Of a DNA stretch of 64,000 nucleotides, positions 53,480-61,321 are shown one piece after another. Position 1 is the stretch's first letter; every line of letters begins with the position of its first letter. Both the position numbers and the translations under genes were made by a program. This DNA comes from Desulfosporosinus sp. (GTDB lineage: Bacteria; Bacillota; Desulfitobacteriia; Desulfitobacteriales; Desulfitobacteriaceae): NCBI GenBank assembly GCA_003513495.1, contig DOPM01000054.1, forward strand, positions 1 through 64,000. The letters run 5' to 3'. The notes below the pieces were generated by a model. The model was not told where the DNA came from, did not search any database, and saw only the letters and a list, made by a program, of their open reading frames with translations.

Positions 53480-54820
53480 TTATAATGCGTTTAAGAATTT
53501 TCTTTTGTCCTCGGCTTTGTCCGAGGCTTTTTCTTCTTGTCGAAAGCGTTCTTGGTAATAATCTATGAGCTGAAGCTTCGCCAGCCATTGTTGTTTTTTA
53601 AGAACGGAACTAACGCTTTTCCCCAATACTTTGGCAACTTCCTTAACATGTTTTTGCTCATAAAACGCGCACAAATATTCAAGATCTTCCGAAGTATAAA
53701 AGTCATAATTATCTTTAGGTTTTTCTTTGTCAATTTCAGCAAGTCGAAGCAATTTGCTTGATATTGCATTTGCAATGTCTCGTTTCATTATCTGACCATT
53801 TATTGGTACACATTTCCTTATCGACCTACACTCCAAGCTTTGTAAAGGCTCATTTGTCCAGGGTTTTTCCGCGTCAGGATATCTTGCATCGGAGGCTATT
53901 TCTACTTCAGCCGGTAACCTTTCGGCAGCCCAGGATTCGACTTTCTCTGTGTGATACTGCATAACTTTATCCTTTTGATCATAGCTTGAAAGCTGCTGAC
54001 TCGCGTTAAGATCCGGATCAGCCCAGCCTTTTCTGACGTTCATTTTCTCATAGGCTTGTTCAACGTCCTCCCGCAGCTGCTTGACCTGGAGAGCAAAACT
54101 ATCTGTTTCTTCTCGGCTGAGTCCCATGGACTTATAAAGTTTCTTTTTAATCCGGATTAATTCCTTGGCCTTCATCAAAAACTCCCAGGCCTCTTCCCCA
54201 TTCCAGGTATACCGGAGTACCGTATGTAGTTGAATCTTTAACTCAAATTCCAGCACACGCAGAACAGACTCTCTATTAAAGGTATTAGCGGCCACCTTAA
54301 CATCGAAGCTCGGCATGGGGCTTGGTTGCACCACTCCTTCCCCGACATGAATTCCTAATGATTCTTTGATCATTGCTTTAATCCGACTCTCCATAAGCCG
54401 AATAGGCTGACTCATCCACTCCTTCTTTTGCAGCTCTAAACGTGATCGGCGGGCAGCCTCTTTTGCCTCCTTTTCTTTTTCAATATCCATTGGATCCCTT
54501 TTTTGCCCGGCTCTTATGGCGAGAGCTGTCCGGAGAGCTTCCTGGGGCACTCCTGCCAGTTCCTGATTCTCGATAATGTTTTGTAGCGATAGACGAACTG
54601 TTTTGGACTTAGCATTGAGTGCAATTTTATCCTGTACTATCTCCGGCCAAATAACTTTGGCTAACTCTGACGACGAGGCTAAAGCCATGCCGGTAATGAG
54701 TTTTTCCGCAACTTTTTGAATAACCTCAAGCCGATCAGCTCGAATAGAGCTATTTTTTCTGCCCGCTGGCCGCCCAACATTTTTCTGTACAGCGTCGTTT
54801 TTTGTATTTGCCTTGGACAT
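53480..54820 (-). CDS. Large putative DNA-binding ICE protein
   Basis: ATG at 54820 (MSKANTKND) lies downstream of GGAAGGGTG; a GTG 12 bases earlier is an alternative. The 446-residue protein is highly charged. It begins with a basic low-complexity tail (GRPAGRKNSSIRADR), then a winged-helix-like region, a central coiled-coil-prone section (about 90-280), and a C-terminal Myb/SANT-like helix-turn-helix (YTSEDLEYLCAFYEQKHVKE). No enzymatic motif is seen. It may organise DNA or regulate transfer genes. It is monocistronic, with a gap of about 240 bases to the helicase containing the parB relic. Confidence 0.65.
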   Translation of the reverse strand: MSKANTKNDAVQKNVGRPAGRKNSSIRADRLEVIQKVAEKLITGMALASSSELAKVIWPEIVQDKIALNAKSKTVRLSLQNIIENQELAGVPQEALRTALAIRAGQKRDPMDIEKEKEAKEAARRSRLELQKKEWMSQPIRLMESRIKAMIKESLGIHVGEGVVQPSPMPSFDVKVAANTFNRESVLRVLEFELKIQLHTVLRYTWNGEEAWEFLMKAKELIRIKKKLYKSMGLSREETDSFALQVKQLREDVEQAYEKMNVRKGWADPDLNASQQLSSYDQKDKVMQYHTEKVESWAAERLPAEVEIASDARYPDAEKPWTNEPLQSLECRSIRKCVPINGQIMKRDIANAISSKLLRLAEIDKEKPKDNYDFYTSEDLEYLCAFYEQKHVKEVAKVLGKSVSSVLKKQQWLAKLQLIDYYQERFRQEEKASDKAEDKRKFLNAL

Positions 54821-54957
54821 AGCTTCGCCCACACCCTTCCGTCCGACTTTACCGAACCTCTACTGAACCTATTAAGTTGCGGCTAATTGGGTTCCCGCGA
54901 CCTCCCTCATGGAGGTTTCGATCCGGACCCAGCGGACCCAAGGCGTATTAACGCTCA

Positions 54958-55155
54958 TCAGGCGGGTGAATTTTGTTTGATGAAATATTCAGCATCTGCA
55001 GCTTTCTGGCGTATCATTCTAAGGTAATCCAGTGCACTTTCCCAATTGCCATTTTTAACATCATCTGTGACCCGCTTCACCCGGTCACAGAGATATTCAG
55101 TTTCCCAGATCTTTTCAAACGAACTCATATCCAATTGAACCATTCCTTTCACCAT
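54958..55155 (-). CDS. Small helical protein
   Basis: This 65-residue acidic-helical protein (SSFEKIWETEYLCDRVKRV, SALDYLRMIRQKAADAEYFI) has no recognised domain. The ribosome binding site for the first ATG is poor; internal starts five or seven codons in are possible. It lies 30 bases downstream of the 55186-55641 gene in the same direction. Confidence 0.5.
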   Translation of the reverse strand: MVKGMVQLDMSSFEKIWETEYLCDRVKRVTDDVKNGNWESALDYLRMIRQKAADAEYFIKQNSPA

Positions 55156-55185
55156 ATCAGTAGTATTGACTGGAACTCTTGTTAC

Positions 55186-55641
55186 TTATAGCTCCTCCCC
55201 TTTCTCTATCAGTTCTTTCATAATGTTCATGCATTCTTCCTTGATCTGGTTTGTCTTACCCTTATTTTCATCGATGTATCTTTCATATACATCCTCAAAA
55301 TAATCCTCATCTTCGTGAATGTCGGCAATGTCTTCCAGTGTATAGTCATTGTTATAAAGGTAGTGAATAAAGTTGGTATAGTATTCACTCATGCCAAAAG
55401 CTCTCTCATACCACTCAGTGGCAAGGTCACTCTCATCAGATCCGTTAGTATGCCAATCAGTTAAGTCGCCCACGAAAGATGATAAAAGCTCTCCAGCACT
55501 CTTGAATCCCGCTTTGTAAGCCAGTAGTTTTAAACTGCTATACTCTTTATCAGTAAGACTGACCTTTAAATCATTTCTTAACCTATCTGTCTGCAAGTCC
55601 TCATTCTGTTCCTTTGCTCTATGTACATAGTATTCGTTCAT
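55186..55641 (-). CDS. Uncharacterised acidic protein with ribbon-helix-helix-like N-terminus
   Basis: ATG at 55641 follows AAGGAGAAAAAAGC; a longer frame to 55701 is unsupported. The 151-residue product has an N-terminal segment (LKVSLTDKEYSSLKLLAYKA) resembling mobile-element ribbon-helix-helix proteins. A very acidic C-terminal half follows (EDIADIHEDEDYFEDVYERY). Acidic proteins of this type on phages and ICEs sometimes mimic DNA and inhibit restriction or other DNA-binding proteins. That is only a suggestion here. Confidence 0.6.
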   Translation of the reverse strand: MNEYYVHRAKEQNEDLQTDRLRNDLKVSLTDKEYSSLKLLAYKAGFKSAGELLSSFVGDLTDWHTNGSDESDLATEWYERAFGMSEYYTNFIHYLYNNDYTLEDIADIHEDEDYFEDVYERYIDENKGKTNQIKEECMNIMKELIEKGEEL

Positions 55642-55947
55642 GCTTTTTTCTCCTTCCGAACTTATTCCCAGCAGAGCCAGCCGAGGACTTCTTTTGTACA
55701 TTCTTGTCTGATAAGGAAGCAGGCTTTTAGATCCCTATTGAGGTTGTCCGGCGTTTTTACAGGTTCGATTGAAACATAATTTTGAGATAATGTTATCGCA
55801 TTGCCTCTCCATAATAAAAGTTCAGTCCACCATAATTACCTATTTTACTTACTTGAAAGTCATTTAGTAGGGATATTGATGAACAAACCATGATGATATT
55901 GAAAGAAAAACGGATAACCGTGAGCTCCAATTGTTTTCTCAATAGCT

Positions 55948-56136
55948 TTAAATTATGGCTTTTCCCCTAATGGTCTTGTTACTTGGCGCTTGCGCTAGGT
56001 ACATGGAAGTCCCCCCATCGTTTTTATCTTTTAAAAGCTGATTGACCAAGATATTTGCTATCAAGTCAATTGCTGCTTGAGGATTGGGGTGGGGTACGGT
56101 TTTAATCAAGACCCTTATATTCACTTCTTTTTTCAT
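55948..56136 (-). CDS. Small uncharacterised ICE protein
   Basis: ATG at 56136 (MKKEVNIRVLIKTV) follows GGAGGGGGG; a longer frame reaches 56169. The 62-residue protein shows a beta-strand, a helix (PQAAIDLIANILVNQLL) and a Gly/Ser/Asn-rich end. No family is recognised. It lies between the excisionase-like gene and the acidic protein in the early minus-strand operon. Confidence 0.55.
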   Translation of the reverse strand: MKKEVNIRVLIKTVPHPNPQAAIDLIANILVNQLLKDKNDGGTSMYLAQAPSNKTIRGKAII

Positions 56137-56210
56137 CCTGGCCCCCCTCCATTCTCTTTTCTGCCTCATAAAATTGTAGGAAGCAGCTCCATTTTATGGT
56201 AAAATATAAC

Positions 56211-56471
56211 TTAGTATGATTGATTAACTCTTTTTTCTTTCATTGCTCGATATAAGGCCTGTCTGCCTTGTTCACTGTCTAGCCAATTCTTTAAGGCTTG
56301 CTTAGGAAATTTTACGGTTTTAGGGCCAAACCAAAGCGCTGGAAATCCAGTCACTGATACGGTGTGCGCCAATTGATAAAGTCTATCTCTTCCTATACCA
56401 AACTCTTGCGCTGCCTCTTTTGCAGATAGTAATATTTCAGACCTTGACGTGGTTTCTACAAGCTGTTCCAT
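56211..56471 (-). CDS. xis: Excisionase-like helix-turn-helix protein
   Basis: This 86-residue basic protein has a MerR/excisionase-type winged helix (LSAKEAAQEFGIGRDRLYQL) followed by FPALWFGPKTVKFPKQALKNWL, the usual second half of the domain. It probably binds near the attachment sites and directs the integrase towards excision, and it may also activate transfer genes. It lies at the start of the minus-strand ICE genes, close to the regulatory module. A similarly sized transcription regulator cannot be excluded. Confidence 0.75.
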   Translation of the reverse strand: MEQLVETTSRSEILLSAKEAAQEFGIGRDRLYQLAHTVSVTGFPALWFGPKTVKFPKQALKNWLDSEQGRQALYRAMKEKRVNQSY

Positions 56472-56749
56472 AGCAAAATATTCCTCCTCGCTTTAAATTA
56501 ACTAATAAGGGGCTATTTGCTGAGATAAGTATCTTGTCGTACCGTTTTACATTGTATAAATCTAACAAGTAATCAAACTGGACAAGAAATGATTTGAATA
56601 ATTCTCCATAACCGTCAGTTTCGTAATCCTATTGTTTTAAATCAAATCTTCCTTTAATTTCAACCGATTCTGCAGCTAAATTTTTATTTAGGTATTTGAT
56701 ACTGAAAAAGCCTTCTTTCCGATGAAGTTATTTATCAACTTAGGAAGAT

Positions 56750-56956
56750 TTAATTCCCGCTAAAAAGCTCTCTTACCTCAACCCCTAGTTCTTTTGCTAA
56801 AACAACAAGTTGATCAGCTTTTATTTGGCACCTTCCAGATTCTAAGTAATGATAGCCTATCGGGGTTTTGTAACCTAAGCAATTAGCTAAATCACTTTGT
56901 GACAAACGTTTTTCCTTCCGAAGCATTTTTATTTTTTCTAAGTCTATTTTTAGCAT
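56750..56956 (-). CDS. XRE-family regulator, divergent from the repressor
   Basis: This 68-residue protein is a single XRE helix-turn-helix domain (IKMLRKEKRLSQSDLANCLG, then PIGYHYLESGRCQIK). It is transcribed divergently from the cI-like repressor at 57106, in the arrangement of a Cro/cI or ImmR-type switch. Its promoter is near-consensus (TTGACA at 57019-57024, TATTAT at 56996-57001) and contains an operator in the spacer. It is therefore likely repressed by the neighbouring repressor and acts early when the element is induced. Confidence 0.8.
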   Translation of the reverse strand: MLKIDLEKIKMLRKEKRLSQSDLANCLGYKTPIGYHYLESGRCQIKADQLVVLAKELGVEVRELFSGN

Positions 56957-56972
56957 TAATCATTATCCTTTC

Positions 56973-57090
56973 TACCCATTCGGTAATTTAATATTATAAT
57001 AAGCTACCATATAGGTAGTGTCAATACCATTTTGGTAGCTTAAGGGTTAAATTCTTTTCTTTATGGTAGAATATTATTACCAATTCGGTA
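56973..57090. promoter_or_regulatory. Divergent promoter region with four TACC-N5-GGTA operators
   Basis: Four copies of TACC-N5-GGTA lie at 56973-56985, 57005-57017, 57025-57037 and 57078-57090. The middle two are 20 bp apart, about two helical turns. The second sits within the 17-bp spacer of the minus-strand promoter (minus-35 TTGACA 57019-57024, minus-10 TATTAT 56996-57001). The fourth lies just before the ribosome binding site of the plus-strand repressor gene, downstream of a TAGAAT minus-10 (57067-57072). This is a textbook autoregulated switch for an XRE repressor. Confidence 0.8.
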
Positions 57091-57105
57091 AAAGGAGGGG
57101 AATAA

Positions 57106-57465
57106 ATGAAATTTGGTGATAGATTAAAAAAGCGCCGCGAAGATAAAGAACTTACTCAACAACAATTAGGGAAACTCATTAATGTATCTGATGCTACAAT
57201 AAATAGATATGAAAGAGACTTACGTGAACCAGGTATCGAAACAATAAAGTTACTATCTAGGGTACTCGATTGTTCAACCGACTATCTCCTTGGATTATCA
57301 GATCACACTAGGCCAAAAACATTAAAGGAAACTGAAGAAATAGAATTGGATTTTAGAATTGCCGCCAGCAAAGAAGATGGTTATGGGCAAGCACCTTCCA
57401 ATGAACTAAAGCGATTCGTTCAAGATATAGTAAAAGAAGAATTAGACAAATATAAAAGAAAGTGA
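57106..57465 (+). CDS. cI/ImmR-like XRE repressor of the ICE
   Basis: This is the presumed master repressor keeping the element integrated. The 119-residue protein has an N-terminal XRE helix-turn-helix (LTQQQLGKLINVSDATINRY), the STDYLLGLSDHTRPK region typical of ICE and phage repressors, and a C-terminal helical oligomerisation part. The ATG follows AAAGGAGGGG. It probably binds the TACC-N5-GGTA sites upstream. The next gene is an ImmA-like protease, so repressor cleavage on DNA damage or a mating signal, as in ICEBs1, is likely. Confidence 0.85.
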   Translation: MKFGDRLKKRREDKELTQQQLGKLINVSDATINRYERDLREPGIETIKLLSRVLDCSTDYLLGLSDHTRPKTLKETEEIELDFRIAASKEDGYGQAPSNELKRFVQDIVKEELDKYKRK

Positions 57466-57505
57466 AACTACCAACCCATATGGCAAGGTAGTTTCACTTT
57501 TTATA
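57461..57505 (+). terminator. Intrinsic terminator after the repressor
   Basis: AGTGAAACTACC (57461-57472) pairs perfectly with GGTAGTTTCACT (57487-57498), followed by TTTTTATATTC. The stem overlaps the repressor stop codon, and the arms contain TACC and GGTA, echoing the operator half sites. Confidence 0.85.
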
Positions 57506-57544
57506 TTCGACATTTATTAATATTTTTCGACTGTAGGTGACATC

Positions 57545-58036
57545 TTGAAGAAACTTTGGGATATTGTAATCAAAGAAAACATCAAAGTGAGGTATAAGGA
57601 CTTTTCGCAGTTACCAGAGAATATTCACGGACTTTACCTTTATGACCCGAGGATTGGCCCGTTAATTGTCCTTGATAAACAACTTCTTCATGCGTTCCGT
57701 CTGCACAAATGCGTACTCGCCGAAGAGATAGGACATTTTTACACGGCAGCACGCACGAACCTTCTTTCTGTCCACACTTCTGCCAATCTTCAAACTATGG
57801 AGGCCCAAGATGAACGAAAAGCTGCTCAATGGGCTACAGACTTCTTGATTCCGGATTGTGAACTTGTGAGGGCACTAGAAGCAGGCTACCTCAGCTGCTT
57901 TGAATTAGCAGAACACTTTGATGTAACTGAATGGTTTATCTATCGTAAGCTTGAGCAGTTAAGTCGGACAGGCCTAAAGATAAAGGGACGAGATTTATTT
58001 GATATTGATATGCGACTATACTCGTTTTTAACGTAG
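57545..58036 (+). CDS. immA: ImmA/IrrE-family metallopeptidase
   Basis: This is likely the anti-repressor protease that cleaves the ImmR-like repressor to induce the element. The TTG start (57545) follows AGGTGAC. The 163 residues include the family core LIVLDKQLLHAFRLHKCVLAEEIGHFYT, where the usual HExxH reads EEIGH. Glu at the first position is seen in other ImmA proteins, so it may still be active with His, Glu and a distal acidic residue as ligands. The C-terminal helices (ERKAAQWATDFLIPDCELV) are standard. It is separated from the repressor by a terminator, which would lower its basal level. Confidence 0.82.
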   Translation: MKKLWDIVIKENIKVRYKDFSQLPENIHGLYLYDPRIGPLIVLDKQLLHAFRLHKCVLAEEIGHFYTAARTNLLSVHTSANLQTMEAQDERKAAQWATDFLIPDCELVRALEAGYLSCFELAEHFDVTEWFIYRKLEQLSRTGLKIKGRDLFDIDMRLYSFLT

Positions 58037-58101
58037 GGAAGATTGCTACGATTTAATGCTACTTACCAATTTCTTAAAATCAGCGGCGGGAGAGTGACAA
58101 A

Positions 58102-59508
58102 ATGCCTAAAAAGAAAAAGAAAAGAGGTAACGGCGAAGGAACGATATACCAGGAAGAAAACGGCCGATGGAAAGGGCAGATTACTCTTGGTAGAGATCCT
58201 CAGACCGGAAAGCTGATCCGCCCTGCTTTTCACGGAAACACGAGAAAAGATGTGGCTAATCAGATCGCTGAAGCTTTAGATCGCCATAATAAAAAAACGT
58301 TCGTCAATCCATCGAAAACCACTCTTGAAGAATGGACTACAATATGGAGAAGTACTTCCCGAATTAAGGAAAATACATGGCGGGGCTACGAGACTATTTT
58401 AAGAAATCATATTTTCCCAGCCTTGGGCCACTACCCTCTTTCTGACCTAGAAAAAGACCCTTCTAAGATTCAATCATTCATAATCGCTATGGAGAAAGAA
58501 CCAAGAAAGGACGGTAAAATCGCTAAATCATTAATAAAGTTAAGGAAGGAAGGGCAGATAGCTCAATCTGAAGTAGCTAATGCTCTCAATATTGATTTGC
58601 AAACGTATTGCGACTGGGAGAAGAATCTTACAAGGCCAAACCTTAAGATGATAAAAGATATCATTGCCTTTTACGACATTAGCACGGAGGACTTTCCTGT
58701 ATTTTTATCTCCGGCTACAGTAATTAAAGCCCATCGAATTCTCCATAGTATCTTAGAGACAGCAAAAAGACAACAAAAGATGTATTCAAATCCATCTGAT
58801 GCTAAAAATCTAAATCTTCCTGCCATGGATGCAGAAGAAACTCAGACTCTAACTAACGAGCAGTTAGATGCTTTCTTAGAAGCAATAATGGAATATCGGT
58901 ACTTTGCCGGGTTCTATCTCTTAATCGGATCCGGGATGAGGCCGGGAGAAATGGTGGCCTTAAAATGGCCACTGGTCGATCTTAGAAATAGAAGCGTTGA
59001 GGTAAAGGAAACCCGAACTAGGGTATTAAATGAGGATCCTGATGCTAAAACTAAAACAAAGGTCATAAATCAAAGTACAAAGACAAAAAAAAGCAAGAGA
59101 TCTCTTGCTTTAGCCGGAAGGGTTACAGCGGCACTTAGGCTTCACAGGATGTTGCAAAGAAAAGAAAAACTCCTGGCGGGAGAAAGTTACATTGACAAAG
59201 GTTATGTTTTTGCTAATGCCGGTGGTGGCCCAGTGGAGTACCGAAACTTCTATCGCTCATTTCAGGCATGCCTAACAAAATGTGGCATCCCTCATGTTAA
59301 ACTTTACGCTCTTCGCCACACTTTTGCTACAATTCTTCTTGAAGAAGGAGAGGATCTAAGAGTCATTCAGGAGCTACTCGGTCACACTGACATACGGACA
59401 ACTAAAATATATACTAGGGTTCGAAGAAAACTAAAAGAAAAAGCGGCCTTGAAAATAGATAGCCACTTGAGACCAAAGAAAAAGAAAAAAGGCGTTGCAA
59501 CAACGTAA
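58102..59508 (+). CDS. int: ICE tyrosine integrase with embedded XRE helix-turn-helix
   Basis: This recombinase integrates and excises the element. Domains in order: an AP2-like arm-binding domain (about 5-60); the first part of the core-binding domain (about 65-135); an inserted XRE helix-turn-helix (about 140-195, LRKEGQIAQSEVANALNIDL); the rest of the core-binding domain (LSPATVIKAHRILHSIL); and the catalytic domain. Catalytic residues are Arg in SGMRPGEM (about 279), Lys near 330, Arg in YALRHTF (about 404), His in LLGHTDI and Tyr in KIYTRV (about 437). The box-II His is replaced by Tyr. The HTH insertion makes it longer (468) than Tn916-type integrases. It sits at the right end of the element. 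Confidence 0.9.
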   Translation: MPKKKKKRGNGEGTIYQEENGRWKGQITLGRDPQTGKLIRPAFHGNTRKDVANQIAEALDRHNKKTFVNPSKTTLEEWTTIWRSTSRIKENTWRGYETILRNHIFPALGHYPLSDLEKDPSKIQSFIIAMEKEPRKDGKIAKSLIKLRKEGQIAQSEVANALNIDLQTYCDWEKNLTRPNLKMIKDIIAFYDISTEDFPVFLSPATVIKAHRILHSILETAKRQQKMYSNPSDAKNLNLPAMDAEETQTLTNEQLDAFLEAIMEYRYFAGFYLLIGSGMRPGEMVALKWPLVDLRNRSVEVKETRTRVLNEDPDAKTKTKVINQSTKTKKSKRSLALAGRVTAALRLHRMLQRKEKLLAGESYIDKGYVFANAGGGPVEYRNFYRSFQACLTKCGIPHVKLYALRHTFATILLEEGEDLRVIQELLGHTDIRTTKIYTRVRRKLKEKAALKIDSHLRPKKKKKGVATT

Positions 59509-59632
59509 AAAACCTGGGTTGCAACGCTATTTCAACGATTCGTAAAAAATGAACAATTCCATAGAACTTAAAAACCCCGCAATGGCTTCATCAAGAGCGA
59601 AAAAACGGAGACGATAAATTGAATCGTAAAAA
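59492..59632. other. Probable right attachment region with repeats
   Basis: Just past the integrase, GCGTTGCAAC (59492-59501) and GTTGCAACGC (59518-59527) form a perfect inverted repeat. CGTAAAAA occurs three times in the same direction (59504, 59541 and 59625). Such repeats beside int are typical of integrase arm and core sites. The crossover point and the left partner were not found. Confidence 0.45.
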
Positions 59633-59635
59633 CAC

Positions 59636-59669
59636 CAAAGCCCCCGGCACCACAGCTGAGGGCTTTTTA
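59636..59669 (+). terminator. Terminator of the integrase transcript
   Basis: AAAGCCC and GGGCTTT arms pair around CCGGCACCACAGCTGA, and the 3' arm is followed by TTT on the plus strand. It lies about 130 bases downstream of int. Confidence 0.65.
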
Positions 59670-59685
59670 TGAGGAGGCGATTACG

Positions 59686-59880
59686 ATATCAGGAGTAACA
59701 GGATTTTTCTTTGCAAATTTAATTGTCCTGGGAATTGCAGCCCTTGTCTTATACACAATCATCAGGCTGGCCGTCCGGAACGGCGTCAGGGAAGCTAACG
59801 AGAAACAGGAGTTACAGATGCAGGTAATTACTGACTTGTTGTCGGCCCTAGTCAAGGAGAAATACAAACCAGATAAATAA
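59686..59880 (+). CDS. Small single-helix membrane protein, start unclear
   Basis: A 64-codon frame reads GVTGFFFANLIVLGIAALVL (a transmembrane helix) followed by a charged amphipathic tail (EANEKQELQMQVITDLLSAL) and ends at TAA 59878-59880. It is preceded by AGGAGG, but the codon at the right spacing is ATA (59686), not ATG. It lies between two terminator-like hairpins. It may be a small toxin-like or holin-like peptide using a rare start, or a decayed copy. Confidence 0.45.
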   Translation: MSGVTGFFFANLIVLGIAALVLYTIIRLAVRNGVREANEKQELQMQVITDLLSALVKEKYKPDK

Positions 59881-60099
59881 CTACCGCCCCCAGTCGCTGT
59901 CGCTGGGGCTTAGTTATGGGGAGAATGCGATAAAAAGTGTATATATTTATAGTAAAGGTATATACAATTGTCTAAGCTTTTCGAGAGGGTTCTAGACCTT
60001 GCGTCACAATGGGTTCGGGGTTTTCGTTTGTTCCATTAGGCATTCCATTAGAAGAGTTAACGATTTGCATGCCTATCGGAATAAAAATGGCCCTCATTT
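59881..60099. other. Intergenic with hairpin
   Basis: CCCCAG (59888-59893) and CTGGGG (59903-59908) form a hairpin just after the small membrane frame. The rest is AT-rich (GTATATATTTATAG), and no gene was seen. Confidence 0.45.
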
Positions 60100-60276
60100 T
60101 TACTGATGAGAGCAACTGAAATTCTTCTTTCTTTGGCAGAAGTAAAACTTGCTAATCAATGCGTCAAGCTTCTCACTAACCCTTACCACTCTTGGATCTG
60201 TCAGGTCTTTATCTGAAGCGATCTTTTGCATTTCTAATCTTAATTCTTCTATCTGGTCTAAAACTGAGGGTTTCAC
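60100..60276 (-). CDS. Spo0E-like aspartyl-phosphate phosphatase
   Basis: GTG at 60276 lies nine bases after AGGAGG. The 58-residue product has the Spo0E-family pattern: a first helix (VLDQIEELRLEMQKIA), a loop, and a second helix with the signature SEKLDALISKFY. Members dephosphorylate Spo0A-P and delay sporulation. This gene is short, complete and easily overlooked. It supports a spore-forming host. It is monocistronic on the minus strand, with a weak hairpin at its end. Confidence 0.85.
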   Translation of the reverse strand: MKPSVLDQIEELRLEMQKIASDKDLTDPRVVRVSEKLDALISKFYFCQRKKNFSCSHQ

Positions 60277-60592
60277 TTTAGATGTCCTCCTAATAAATTG
60301 TTCCCCTCGGATATTCTAGTACTACGGTATACTAATAGCAATAGGTCTAATAGGTAAGGTTTTGTCGAAAATGAGTAGGGGTAAACAGGCCATAAGTACT
60401 CCATCAAACTCCCATCCTCAAGATAAAATATTAAGGACACCATAAATCTATTCCGTTTTGCACAAAAAGGAGAGCAACTAAGCTCTCCTTTCCCAAAAAA
60501 GTTCTGAGAATGACCTTTAACAACGCCCCAGTACATATTATGTCTAGGCTGTCCGATGTGTTACATCTTCCACAGATACCACTTTCAAGTAT
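60277..60592. other. Intergenic with terminator, no gene
   Basis: Between Spo0E and the PIN-like gene lie 316 bases. A frame on the minus strand (60273-60536) overlaps the terminator and looks non-coding. The only clear element is the terminator at 60462-60491. Confidence 0.55.
60462..60491 (-). terminator. Terminator of the ger-PIN operon
   Basis: AAAGGAGAGC (60466-60475) pairs perfectly with GCTCTCCTTT (60482-60491) over a six-base loop. On the minus strand it ends in TTTTTG. It follows the PIN-like gene by about 100 bases. Confidence 0.75.
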
Positions 60593-61321
60593 TCAGTTCA
60601 TACTTGATTTCAAACGGCCGGAGCTCGCCTTTGATCTCGCTTTGACAGCGAAAAACGAGCATTCGATGCCGGCGAGTTTCTCCTCGGTCACGGAGAGGAC
60701 CTGGTCGATCTTGAGTTCTCTGCCGTCCAGTGATAGTCGATAAGTTCGAGGTTTTCCAGTTGTGTCGAAATGGGCTAGGACCGAGATGGGGGTTGAGTAG
60801 ATTTTCACATCAATATTTTTCCCCTGGTATAGTGTTGAATGAGGGATTTGAGTTGACTGAGGTATAAAATATTTATTGTTCGGACTAAAAACATTTAATC
60901 CCGTAACATTATGATAGTCATAATCAACCGTGGCTATAGCACTTCCGGGTATTTGAGAGGTAACTACAACAATTGCAGCGTCTCTTGCATTTAAGGAGTA
61001 TGATTTACTTGCCTCTCGGCGAAGTTTTGCAAATTCTGCATCAACAGTTACTTCAAGATCTATTATATTTGGATGAAGTTCTAATTCGGTTAAAACTCTC
61101 TCTATTTCCAAATGAGCTTCGTCCATATATTTATTTGTACGTTTCTGCAATATATCCCATCTTGTAGCATTCTGTTTGGCGTATTTGGTGTAAACACCCT
61201 TAATCATACAATGTTCTAATTCCTCAATAACTAAATGACTAACTATCATTGGGATACGATTAGCTGTAAGCCTACATGTAAAATTGTAACAATCATCAGC
61301 CAATAAATATTCATCCATCAC
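60593..61321 (-). CDS. PIN-like protein, N-terminus possibly truncated
   Basis: This 242-residue protein resembles a PIN nuclease: SHLVIEELEHCM, then LNARDAAIVVVTSQIPGSAIATVDYDYHN carrying two acidic sites. The usual first beta-strand with the leading Asp (D-T/S-N type) is missing, because the chain begins directly with YLLADDCYNFTC. The GTG start at 61321 immediately follows the gerAC TAA in the same frame. The C-terminal 80 residues form a beta-rich domain not recognised. It may be an inactive or rearranged toxin-like RNase, or a divergent full-length protein. It is co-transcribed with gerAC and ends before a terminator. Confidence 0.6.
   Translation of the reverse strand: MMDEYLLADDCYNFTCRLTANRIPMIVSHLVIEELEHCMIKGVYTKYAKQNATRWDILQKRTNKYMDEAHLEIERVLTELELHPNIIDLEVTVDAEFAKLRREASKSYSLNARDAAIVVVTSQIPGSAIATVDYDYHNVTGLNVFSPNNKYFIPQSTQIPHSTLYQGKNIDVKIYSTPISVLAHFDTTGKPRTYRLSLDGRELKIDQVLSVTEEKLAGIECSFFAVKARSKASSGRLKSSMN

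Noticed and set aside
11491..59508. Prophage explanation for the 48-kb element
   Set aside because: No capsid, tail, portal or terminase genes were seen. Relaxase, VirD4, VirB4 and TrbL identify a conjugative element, and the tail-fibre-like adhesin tip is a domain match only.
60273..60536. 87-residue minus-strand frame as a gene
   Set aside because: It runs across the strong terminator at 60462-60491 and overlaps the Spo0E start; the ribosome binding site belongs to Spo0E.
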